In this document: piece after piece, positions 43,486 to 53,299 of the stretch | Layout: each line of letters starts with the position of its first letter | Numbering within the stretch: position 1 is the first letter of the stretch | NCBI GenBank assembly: GCA_012845835.1 | Contig: JABAKD010000022.1 | Coordinates: forward strand, 7,411,542-7,475,541 | DNA: 64,000 nucleotides | Direction of reading: 5' to 3' | Origin: Undaria pinnatifida | Lineage: Eukaryota > Sar > Phaeophyceae > Laminariales > Alariaceae | Notes under the pieces: model-generated | The model's input: the letters and a program-made list of their open reading frames with translations, nothing else | Told to the model about the DNA's origin: nothing | Databases searched by the model: none | Position numbers and translations under genes: made by a program

Positions 43486-44603
43486 CGCGCGGCCCCTTTT
43501 TGTGCTTCCCTCCCGCCTGCACGTGTGTTGATTGCCCCGTACGGCCCGTTTTCGTGGCCGTCTCCCCTGCGCATATACCTCGTATGGCATTTTTTTTTGT
43601 TGGCAGCTGTTATCGTAGCAGTTACGGCGATGCGTTATACATGTTATACGTCGAGCAACAAAGTTTTTGGTTTTTGTTTCACTGCAAGTGAGCGGCCGAA
43701 AACGTTTCAGGTGTACAGTGTTACGTGCCAGGTATACTAAACCAGGGCAATATACAGCATAACCGATTTTCACGTCGAAGGGTGAGCGATGTTATCCTTC
43801 TTGAATAAACAATCGCAGCCTCTTCTTCCTACGTCACGGTACCCCGGTTTCCGAGTATTCTCGTACGATAGGCGACTGGGGTTTTGTTATTGCGTGGAGG
43901 GCTGGCGACCATCAGGCGTGTGCTGCGATGGAGGTGCACCATTAGTATCTGGCTCCTGAGGTTCCTCAATCTCGGGCGCTTAACCCCTTTTAGAGCCCCA
44001 AAATCCCTCCCTATACTATGTTCAAGTAAATTTGTCCCCAAAAAGGGGTTCAAGTTGTGAAGGCGTCAAGAACTCTCCGTAAAAATTGATTTCGAGAAGA
44101 ATAAACCTGCTTTATCGCGGAGGGAAAATACCATGGCCTAGGTGCACGACGAAAATCATGGAACAAAGTTGTTTTTTTGCCGACGATATTGGGTTAAGGA
44201 GCCCCGTCATTCAGAAAACAAAATAGCCAAAAAAAGGTATACCTCTATGGTAGCACGCGTCGTCAGGCGTTTCTAAGTGGGACCTCGTCGCGTCCTTTCT
44301 TCGCACAGGAAAGAAAATAGCATGCATATATAATATATATAGCTAATAGTGGACATTCTCGTAGTGACTGATGATTGTAAGTTGACGAAATCTTGTCGAT
44401 TTTTTTTTTTGCTTTTTTGCTATTTTCACTGTGCCAGGTGCCCGGTAGGTTATCAGTCATAAAAGCCAAAAACGATTTTTTTTCATGACGAGACATTTTT
44501 TATTTTATATTTGACAAACACGGTTTTCCGTTGATTGCTTGGCAACGTGGTTTTCCTCGACCGCTCTCGGCGTTTTTCGTTGTAATTTCTTAATCCGCCG
44601 CAG

Positions 44604-47600
44604 GATGGTGACGCGTGGTTCGTGGTGGAGGCGGCGTGGGTCCAGCGGTGGTTGGCGTTTGTCCAGGGGGACGATTCGTCCAAGAAGCCCGGACCGATAA
44701 GGAACGAGACCCTCCTGGTAAGAGGACCAACACGCGGGCGGTGTCGACGATCGTCCGTGTGTACACCGACTTTTAGGGTTGCCTTGTGTTGCGATTATTT
44801 ATGCTCGTGTGGTTTCGCGTCGAGCATACCGGTATACCAGGTATAGTATACATCGTAGCACGCGCGGTTTCAAGTGAAATATGGCGTACTTTTCGGTGAT
44901 TACATAGAGTGGCTTTGGGTCAACGTACTGAGTGGTTTTCTAAAGAAAATGTCAATACCGCCCGTGGTTTATTCGCCGGCGTGGGTTGGGTAACTATATT
45001 GCGTTGTCGCAGCGGAAGTGCGAGTTCGTAGGCAAAATTCCGAACTGATCGGGATCTCAGGGAATCCGCCGGCGTGCTGCTCTCTCCGCCCCCTTCTCGC
45101 GCCGCTCCCCTCCCCCCCGATCCGAACTGACCGTGATCTCGGCCGGTTTGCTGGGCTCCTACTCCCCCCCAACCCCCTTCCCATATGGTGAGGCACGCAC
45201 GAGGCGGTTACGTTGTGTCCCCATTGCTGTTTCTGGAAATGGCCACACCAGAAAATAAATACGTTAATTCGAAGCTGTTATCCATTTGCAAGAAATTGCG
45301 CACAGTGCGGAAGTCCGCCTGACAAGTGTTTATTTGTAAGACGCAACTCACCCTTTATGCGACTCGCCGAACACCTCACGGATCCTCGCGCTTGGTGCAC
45401 GCGATGTCTGACTGGTCGGTGAAAACCCGACATGCTCCGTGCCGGCATTGTAGGAATGCTAGAGTATACTTCGAAGTATGATGTTAAGACTACGGCTATG
45501 CATGGAATGAGTACACCCCCCCCTCCCCCTTTCAGCCCTCTCACCCCGCCCTCTCTGCCCTGCCCCCCCCCCCCCCCCCCCTCGTTGCCCTCTAACTCAC
45601 TATAAACCCCGCCTTAGTGCCACAACACGGAGACGAAGACATGGGGACCGAAGCCGTTGTTGCGAGCGGCGCGGAGAGAACACATGGGCCACTACCGAAG
45701 GGTGAACGAGCACGTGTGGGCTCTTTGGGTCGCGTGTTACAAGGGGAGCGGGCCGGCCCTCTGGGTGGTGAGATTTGTTTTAGCATGCATGCCTTGCCTC
45801 CTTTTCTGGTGTTCCGGGTGCATAACTACAAGAACTATCCTAAACGTATTCCAAGTATTCTCGGTAGGAGCCAAAGTTCGGCACGTATCAATGGGGAAGA
45901 GAGTGGGGGGGTGGGTGGGGTGCACTCATGCCATGCATGGCCGTAGCCTTAACACCGTAGACCCTCGCATCTCTACGATGCCGGGACGGAGCACGTCGGA
46001 TTTTCGCTGATCAGGCAGACATTGGTTGCACCAAGGGCGATGGGGGGGGGAGCGGGCGGGGGGGCGCAGGCACCCGCGCTTCAAGCACTGTCTCTATGGC
46101 ATGCCGTGACGAGCTTTGGATCAGCTAACGTTCGGCGTATGGTAGCATAGCCCTGATTCCACCGCACGACTCACGACACACTATGCCTTCCTTCTCTCGT
46201 ACAACAGACCACCCCCCCTTTCGAGGACAGCTCTAACTGGATTCTGGACCCGTCGTTCAGAGGGGGCAAAGGGAGCGGCGGCGACCAAGCGCGACAGGGC
46301 GGGGGGGAAGCTGCCCCCCCCGACAGATTGTGGCCTTCTTCTACTCCAAAGTACGTCGCAATAGAGAAAATAAGTCCTCAATGTCGTGAATAGCGCTCCT
46401 TCGTGTCGTCCATATGGAATGTTGTAGTGCTGAAATGCCCTCTTGGTGCGGGGAGGGGTTTCCAAGTCATGCGGGGTAATATGGTGGTGCCCCTCTTCGA
46501 AACTGGCGAGGTTTTACGGAGGCTGTGTGTACAGCGTGAGTGTTGGCCCTCCTGCTGCTGAAAACATATTTCCGCTCTAGGTTGCTAGTAATTTGTCCCC
46601 AAAACGTGAATGCGCTTGCGTCTAAAGCGATTGACTGCTGTTCAGAGGTCGGAGCGGTTGCGGTACGTGGGTTTGGGGGCGTGATTCAGTTTTTTGTTTT
46701 GTTTTATTTTGTTAATGGGTCCGTGGTTTTGTGAGCAAAAACAGTAAAAATGGTGATGGTGAAACTTTTTTCTTTCTATAAGGCGGGGCGAACGACTGCA
46801 AAAACTTTTCGGTTTCAGCTGTACGTGTTCTACTTCAAGCCGAAGGCTGATGATACGTTTCTTCACTTGGGAACTGTTCGTGCTAGTATTATATATACTG
46901 CTGGTGTATACATACGAGGGCGTTTCTGTATTCTTTCTACCTTTCCTTTTTTTTGTGTGTGTATTGCCGTTGTTTTCGGTTTTCGGGCAATACCATGGAC
47001 CGATCATCGGATCAACCGTCCGACTGATCGATATACGCGCGGCTGGAAGGCCGCGTGTCCGGAGGCCGCGTATCGCGCGGTAGTGTTCCGGCCGCACGCG
47101 CAGTGTCGAATATATGTGTTGCCGCGCATTGTACGCGTACGTGGTTTATGCGGTTGCTGTCGTGCTTATCCTCGGCGGAGTCTGGAAGGGCCGGGCGGCG
47201 ACGTTGGTAAAAAACGAGCTCAATCATTTGGTGTAGCTTTGCTTAGACCCCACTCTCCCCTCACCTCCCCCCATCCTCACTCCCTCCTTTCCCACCTCCT
47301 TCCCCTCTACTTTCTCCCCCCCCCATCTGCTCCCCTTAAAATATATGCCTGGTTTTATATTAAAAATATGAAAAAATCCGCTTCAGCTGTGAGATCAACC
47401 AAAAAGTTTTTTTTAGCAAAACTCAGCTTTGCAAGCTGCGTGTGATACTTCGATCGCGGGTGATATATATATATATAATAGTTGGCCTCGGTTGGCAACG
47501 ACGCTGTAAAACATGCCAGTCAATGCGTGAGCTAGACAACCAGGGTACCGTTTTTGTTTTGTTTTTTTGGCGGTCACCATGATGGTTATCGAGTTAGATC

Positions 47601-48235
47601 ATATTGTGCGGGGTGGAACACCCTAACTCCGCACAAGGGGAATGATCGCATCACGTTGTGTGAATGTGTTGAGGCACCCACGAGGCAGTTACATAGTAAT
47701 ACCCATGGTTGTCTCTGGAGTTGCCACACCAGAAAACAAAGTAGCTCATTGGCGCTGTCATCCATAAGCAAGAAGGTAGGCACAAGGTGCCGAAATCCGT
47801 CTTACGAGCGGTTCTTGGAAGGATGCTGCTCACCCTTCATGCGACTCGCCGAACACCTCACGGCGCTTCGCGCTTGGTGCAAGCAATGTCTGCCTGGTTG
47901 GTGAAAACCCGATGTGCTCCGCCCCGGCATAGTAGGGATGCGAGGGTCTATGGTCATACGACTACGGCCATGCACAAACTGAGTACACCGCCCCCATCTG
48001 CTCCGCCCCCACCTCCTCCCCCCCACCTCCTACCTCCCCGCCACCTCCTACCCTCACCTGCTCCCCCGCCCGCTCCCTTGTCGAACATCCCTTACACGAC
48101 CCGTTTCGCGCTTGGTTTCGATCCTCACAGCAGCCTGGCAATAGGCGACATGGAAGATGACGGGGTGGGCGAAGAGAATGCGGCAAAAGTAGCCGCGTTT
48201 TTCGACGTGGTGCTGGACTCTCCGAGAGTTTCTCA

Positions 48236-48266
<31 letters not shown>

Positions 48267-48620
48267 CTCACCGCCGCTCCCCCCGGCGGCGGCGGCAGCA
48301 ACAGCGATAACAACAGTAATGGCATGAATAACGGCAGCGTTTCCGGTAATGGTAATGGTAGCGGTAACACGCGCGCCAGTAACGGAAGCCGTGTCGGAAA
48401 CGGTAGCGGTAGCGTGAATAACCGCGGCAGTCACCGGAGCAGTAACCGTAGCAACAGTAACCGGAGCGGTAACCGGAGCAGTAACAGCAACCCTCACGGC
48501 AGCGGAAGCATCGACGGAAGGCGAAAGGACACGACAGAAGAGGACAGAACGGAGTCGAGGGTTTCAAGCACCGCTAAACAGTGGATGTATGGCGGTGGCG
48601 ACGAAGGTTCGATGGAGTGA
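44604..48620 (+). CDS. DUSP-domain protein (4 exons recognised; 5' end missing)
   Basis: Exons 44604-44717, 45618-45767, 46208-46350, 48131-48620; all introns are GT..AG and phases agree (0/0, 0/0, 0/2, 2/stop). Exons 1 and 2 encode a DUSP domain, found in ubiquitin-specific proteases: FVVEAAWVQRWLAFV, then the hallmark PGPIRNETLL at the end of exon 1, and HYRRVNEHVWALWVACYKGS followed by GPALW in exon 2, matching the family's D-Y-x-x-V-x-x-x-V-W...Y-G-x-G-P motif. Exon 3 is Gly/Pro-rich (FEDSSNWILDPSFRGGKGSG). Exon 4 starts LAIGDMEDDGVGEENAAKVA, then AFFDVVLDSPR, poly-Ala and a long Asn/Ser/Gly/Arg tract. No Cys or His box of a USP catalytic domain is seen, so it may be a DUSP-only protein or have more exons upstream of 44604 (one is required, as no start fits) or beyond 48620. 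The donor after exon 2 could be GTGGTG or GTGAGA. Each intron contains a CT repeat. Confidence 0.78.
45200..45518 (+). repeat. C-tailed repeat (CT), long copy in DUSP intron 1
   Basis: Longest form (~315 bp) together with 47677-47990. It starts CACGAGGCGGTTACG, then CCACACCAGAAAA-AA, TTATCCATTTGCAAGAA, then the usual CACCCTTTATGCGACTCGCC part and the GAGTACACC end followed by C tracts. The tract leads, about 100 bp later, into the acceptor of DUSP exon 2. Confidence 0.85.
45928..46040 (-). repeat. C-tailed repeat (CT), minus copy in DUSP intron 2
   Basis: Reverse complement of the 3' half: CATGCATGGCCGTAG, ACCCTCGCATCTCTACGATG, CCGGGACGGAGCACGTCGG, AGGCAGACATTGGTTGCACC. Confidence 0.85.
47383..47460 (+). 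repeat. Hairpin repeat (H), copy in DUSP intron 3
   Basis: CTTCAGCTGTGAGATCAACC, an expanded loop with a T run, then AAAACTCAGCTTTGCAAGCT and GCGTGTGATACTTCGATCGC. Followed by (TA)n at 47464-47478. Confidence 0.7.
47677..47990 (+). repeat. C-tailed repeat (CT), long copy in DUSP intron 3
   Basis: Full-length form with CACGAGGCAGTTACATAG, GCCACACCAGAAAACAAA, GCTGTCATCCATAAGCAAGA, GAGCGGTTCTTGGAAGGATG and the GAGTACACC end, followed by ~80 bp of C-rich sequence. The acceptor of DUSP exon 4 is ~140 bp beyond the end. Confidence 0.9.
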
Positions 48621-48830
48621 GGACGGAAAAAGCCTGCACCGCCACCGCCACTCGGGGCGCTTCGCGAGATAAAGCCGGTGCAGCTTTAACGAAGAAGCGA
48701 GCGGCAGGGTGGTTGTGAGGGGGAAGGTAATTTGATGGAGTGAAAGGGGGTAAAGACGCACCGTCGCCGCCACCGCCACCGCAGTGACGAAGGCCTTTTG
48801 CGAGACAGTCGATGCGGTGCGAGCGCCCGG
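48600..48830 (+). repeat. ~115-bp imperfect tandem doublet at and beyond the DUSP ORF end
   Basis: GATGGAGTGAGGACGGAAAA, CACCGCCACCGCCACT, GCGCTTCGCGAGA and GATGGAGTGAAAGGGGGTAA, GCCGCCACCGCCACC, GGCCTTTTGCGAGACAG. The stop codon of the current DUSP model lies in the first unit. Confidence 0.65.
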
Positions 48831-49479
48831 GCGACTGATAGGCTGAATTCCTGCAGGCGGGGCTGCTAAGAGGATGTTGGCGATGATGGCGCCATCACGG
48901 TAGGACGAGGTTGATCGATGCCTGCGACGAAGGTTTTTCTTGTTGGGGTGGGTGTTGAAAGGAGTTTCGTAACCTTGGGATCCAGGGAGGTTTCTGGTTG
49001 CTGTTGTTGCTGCTGCTGATGATGATGAGGATGATGATGCTGCTTCTTTTAAGTGGGATGGGTGGGGTGGCGAGTTGGGGGGGAGGGTACCAAGTTAGGT
49101 GCAGTGAGTGTGTTTAGAACATCGTACGGTGCCACCAACCAAACGGTGTCCACTAGCGCGGACGTCTGTTTCTTCTCGGTTCCCGTCTTCGTGCTTTTGT
49201 TTTATTGATCGTTTCCTTAGGAGTCGATCAACCCTCTGAACGGCCGACCAGGGCCAGACAGGTCAGAGCAGGGCATGGCAGGGCAGAGCACCACACGGAA
49301 TTGAAGTTTGGACACGGCGTTGTCGACTTGCCTGAGGAAAAGCAAGGACCAATAGCCTTTCTTCGATCTTTGTTTTTGGCAGCAACGCTGTCAGTAGGGG
49401 GCGTCGCTGTTTAGGTTTTTGAATTTTGGACCGATTCAAACCGGCACGGTAGCCCTCTGCCGCCCGCGGCTGCTGCTGT

Positions 49480-49600
49480 TGCTGCAGAAAGCAGCAGCAG
49501 CAGAAGCACCACCTACTTGTGTGTAAGCCTTCCCACACGCTTACGAGAAGCAGCAGCAGCAGCACCAACCTGTGTGTAAGCCTGCCCCCACGCTTACGTC
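49480..49600 (+). repeat. CAG-rich doublet with inverted TGTGTAAGC/GCTTAC
   Basis: Two units: AGCAGCAGCAGCAGAAGCAC, TTGTGTGTAAGCC, CACGCTTACGA and AGCAGCAGCAGCAGCACCAA, CTGTGTGTAAGCC, CACGCTTACG. Each unit can fold on TGTGTAAGC/GCTTAC. Confidence 0.75.
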
Positions 49601-50380
49601 GCGATGCGGAGATCGTACCAATTCTTCCTGCTCCGCCAAGCTTACCTGCTCCGGCTCCGAGCTTTTGGAGCCGCTGCCATTTCCGACCGGGTGTTCAACG
49701 CAATTTGTGTGGTGGTTCGCGTTCGCGTTGTTAGAGAAACGATCGCGTTTGGGCTCAGCAGCCGCGGCCCCGGTGGCGGCAACATCGACAGTAGCGGCGG
49801 CGAAAACGGCGAGGGGGTTCGCCTAGGGGTAGTTCGTGGGAAACGTAGGGCGGCAAAGGGGCTCGCCCTGTACTGACGCCGTGTTGGGCTGAGCACCTTG
49901 TGGACGGCGCGCAGCGGTCGGTACAGAAGACGCGGTGGCGTTGGCGAGAGGAAAGAGTAGTAGTTTTGTCCATCTTTTAGCCCCGCTGTCCACGGTGGTG
50001 GTGTTTTTGTTGAAGTTTTTTTTCTGTTTTTTATGGAATGGTGTGACTATCGAAGCCGGAATATACTCTATAGAGGTTTCCTCCCTCCTATCTATCTCTC
50101 CTTGTTTGCCCTTTGTGTCTTGTCTCTTTTCTCTCTCTCTCTCTTCGCGCTCTTAAATAGTTAAACAGACGGAGGGGCTACATGCCCCCGGCATTGCGCC
50201 AGTGCTCAACGTTTTGCGTTGTTATGGCTCGGTGTTTTTTTTTCGTTTTTTTCTCTCGTCTTCCCGCAGCCGCTCGTAAGTAAGCCATATATACCAGTTT
50301 AGAAGGTTACCGTTTTGTCTCCACTGGGTGAATATTATGCATTTGTTCGTCGCGCACGTGCTACGGCTTCTCTTGAAGGT
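49600..50380. other. Unassigned region
   Basis: Three plus frames overlap at 49519-49876 with Ala-rich tails; none has a domain or a supported splice partner. 50080-50150 is a CT-rich run. Confidence 0.45.
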
Positions 50381-50383
50381 ATA

Positions 50384-50549
50384 CAGTGCAGGTCCCCCTA
50401 TTGTGCCGGTTGCCCGCTATAGTGTGTGAAATCGCTTGGTACAGATGAGAACACGTAGTGGCAGTTTGCGGAGTAGTGCCGGTTGCCGCTATAGCGCCGG
50501 TGTTTCCCTCTATAGTGCACACACCGGCACTATGAAGGGACCACTACTG
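50384..50549. mobile_element. Pogo-like short element, copy 3 (166 bp)
   Basis: TA on both sides (50382-50383 and 50550-50551). TIRs: CAGTGCAGGTCCCCCTATTG then TGCCGG, and from the right CAGTAGTGGTCCCTTCATAG then TGCCGG. The centre has GTGAAATCGCTTGGTACAGA, recognisably the same as the CAAATCGCTTGGCACGA centre of the other two copies, while the flanking repeats are GTGCCGG instead of AAGGCGG. Confidence 0.8.
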
Positions 50550-51231
50550 TAGGTCAGATATTCCGGTTGTTGGGCCGGGGTCGACAAGACGATTCTCTTG
50601 AGTTAGCGTAGGCCCACTATCACTTTTTTGGTGCATTTTCAGCAAATATATGTGAAGGCATTCGCCTTTCCTGTGTGTGCGTGCGACCATCCTTTTGGCG
50701 TAGGTTTAGCGCTCTAGCTTTTTCTCTGCTTTTTGTGATACTTGTAGGTTACTGATGCTGGCCGCTGAACGTCGGGTTTGTGTAGAAGTACGTACGTTGA
50801 CTGTAGTAAAGTGTTGGTGTTGTCTTGTCGCGGCCGCTCAAAGTTTTCGTACAGTTAGTGTAGGGATGTTCCAATAGAGGGGTGGAGGGGATGAGAGGGG
50901 GGGGGGGGGACGATAAAGGTACTTGGTACCCGCTGTCCGTCCTAGTCGAGCTTCGCCGTCGCTGAAACGGAAGTGTTTGGTGGTGATATAGGGGGTTAAG
51001 GCCGTTCGAGGGCGATTATACGGCCAGTGGTGTCTAGTGGTGTCCGGCGCCTCCCTCCATCTCTCGCCCTGTCTTGTCTGTCTGTGTATTTTCCGTCTTT
51101 GGAAGTTTCCTTGCTTCTGTGTTTCGTGTAGTCTTGTCGCGCACGTCTACCCTTCCATTGGTCCGTGACGATCGTGTCCTATCGTTGCGACAGAAGAACA
51201 CGGCGGGCCAGCAATTTTTGCCGCCACCATC

Positions 51232-51622
51232 ATGGACAAGCGCGACGGAAATCGCGCGCGTGTAGACGCGGTGTACGCTCGTGCCGTACGCATCTCCCCT
51301 CCCTCCCCTCCCTCCCTCTCATTGTCGTATCTGTCTACTTGCGTGGCGCGCGGGAGGAGAAAAGGGCGGTGGAGGCCGTGCGTCCGCTGCGTGCGTGGAT
51401 CCGCTGCGTCTTGTTAGTTCATTTTTTGCTTGCGCAATCTTCCATGCTTTTTTATTTCATGTGTGTTTGTTTTTTAATCGCCGCCGTTCAAATGTTCTTG
51501 TAGGTATACTCGTACGTAGCTCGCAAGCCTCGCCGGTAGACAGGGCGCGTGAGGCGGTGATGCCTTGGTGCGAAGTCGACGCCCCTCGTAGAAGGAGCCG
51601 ACGCGTAAGGGGAAGGCGAGAA
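51232..51622 (+). CDS. Possible short gene or first exons (weak)
   Basis: An ATG at 51232 lies in an unusually good eukaryotic start context (GCCGCCACCATCATGG) and opens MDKRDGNRARVDAVYARAVR. A second coding-like stretch at about 51515-51610 reads VDRAREAVMPWCEVDAPRRR and stops at a GTAAGG donor-like site. Acceptor candidates before it (TTGTAG, CGTAG) are several, so the junction could not be fixed. No domain is recognised. Confidence 0.25.
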
Positions 51623-51747
51623 GCGTCAAGATTAAGGTTCTGGTTGCTTTCTTTGCTGTCTTGGGAGTGATGAGCAATAGGCACACACAGGTACTACACA
51701 CAGCAGTAGTATACCCCTACAGGCGTTTTTTCGAATTGCGTCAGATT

Positions 51748-51830
51748 AATTTAAAGGCCTTTGGAGGGGAACCCTTTGGAGTGGTACCGTATGGAGTCAA
51801 GCCCTTTGGGGTGGAGCCCATCCTTGAGTT
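51748..51830 (+). repeat. 15-bp minisatellite, ~4 units
   Basis: GCCTTTGGAGGGGAA, CCCTTTGGAGTGGTA, CCGTATGGAGTCAAG, CCCTTTGGGGTGGAG. In one plus frame it would encode a repeated P-F-G-V-x pentapeptide (AFGGEPFGVVPYGVKPFGVE), but the surrounding frame soon runs into T-rich sequence. Confidence 0.8.
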
Positions 51831-52960
51831 CGACCAGCTTTTTTTTTTTTCCTTCTTCTTTTTCTTGTTTTTCGCCTGCTTGCATGTTTTTGTTTTTTGC
51901 TGTTATTTTTTTTGGCTTGCCTCTGCCTTTGCCCTTTCGTTTTCCCTGCAAGGGAATGAGAATCGATGCCATTGCGTTTGCCTTCCCAGCGGCCGTAGGG
52001 GTGTTGGTGGGAGGCGGGGGGCGGGGCGGGGGGGGGGGGGGTGCTGGGAAGGGGTCGGAGGGGGGCGGGTGTGTATTACGGTCTAGCAACTTTTGGTTAT
52101 GTTGTTCTACTCTCAAAGCAGAAGAAGTGTCTCCTCGTGTCTCCCGGCAGATGATCGACCATCGCACATTGCGCGTGGTACAACCTCTGCCACCCCGTTG
52201 TACCGTATGAAGACCGCCACCACCATAAGGACGCAGAGAGAAAGGCAGAAAGCGGCAGCAACAGAGTGAGATATAATACACAGTCACGCGTCGCTCGCCG
52301 ACTCTGCCCACGCTCTAGATTTTGTGCAGTTTTTTTTTTGCATTGGTTGTTGGATGAGGAGGCGGTCGGGGCTGGGGGGGGGGGGGGTAGACCGTTCGGT
52401 GCAAGGAACGGCTGTTGGGTCGTGCAGTCGGTCAGGTGGATGGGAGGGTGAGAGGATGGCAAGTGGCTCGCCGCGCTTTGCTTTCGGCGCGTGGTTGCGA
52501 CGACGCGTTGTACGCGCGTCGGCGTGCCCCACTTAGCCCCGCCCCCACGACTTGCGTTGCTTGGGCACGGAGGAAAGCAAATGGGGCGGAGCCGGCCACT
52601 TGCGGGCTTCGTTGTAGAATATATCTAGCTTAAATAGTTATAACTTATAGATATTGGTGAACAAGGTTCATCGTGGAACCTTCAGGAGAGGGACTAATCG
52701 ATCGTTGCATCCCCGTGTGCGCGCTGTGCGTACTTTTTGGTTGCTCCCCCGCAAAGGATGTTCATTGGGCGTAACGGACGCGCGTTAAGGAGGACTTGAA
52801 AGCCCACCGCCACTGCCACCCCGACCACCTCATCTGAAACGTGCTTTTGTTGATTTGTGTTTCGTAAGGTGTGTTTTCAGCCCGCTTGGGACCAATGTTC
52901 ACCAACTCAATAAAAGAGACTTGCAGCCTTATCAATCTCCCAGCAAGGTCGTGCGGCAGC
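51831..52960. other. Unassigned region with T, G and C runs
   Basis: T-rich 51839-51930 and G-rich 52015-52070 and 52372-52388. Long frames on both strands come from these runs. No gene. Confidence 0.45.
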
Positions 52961-53055
52961 ACGCCTATCACTACGATGCTGCGTGCTTGTTTCCCTGCGC
53001 TTACAACACGCCTATCACTACGATGCTGCGTGCTTGTTTCCCTGCGCTTACACTT
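52961..53055 (+). repeat. 47-bp tandem duplication
   Basis: ACGCCTATCACTACGATGCT, GCGTGCTTGTTTCCCTGCGC, TTACAAC is repeated without change except at the end (period 47). The following CACCCCAGCAATTCGGGCTG resembles a part of the 32.5-34.4 kb array units. Confidence 0.95.
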
Positions 53056-53299
53056 CGGTCGCATCTCTCACCCCAGCAATTCGGGCTGCTTCGTTCGGTC
53101 AAATGTTTTTTTCCGTCATCTTTTTCCCGTTTGACGCCCCAGTTGGGGTTGCAACGTCATATAATGCCACGCGTATTCGTGCTCCGGCGGTGTCTGGTTT
53201 TTCTATTGTCTTGTGCACTTATAAGTGTGCGTCCGTCATCCGGGGAAACCGTAAGAGTATTCGCGAAATTGCGTGAGGAATATGTTAGAATCAAATGTG

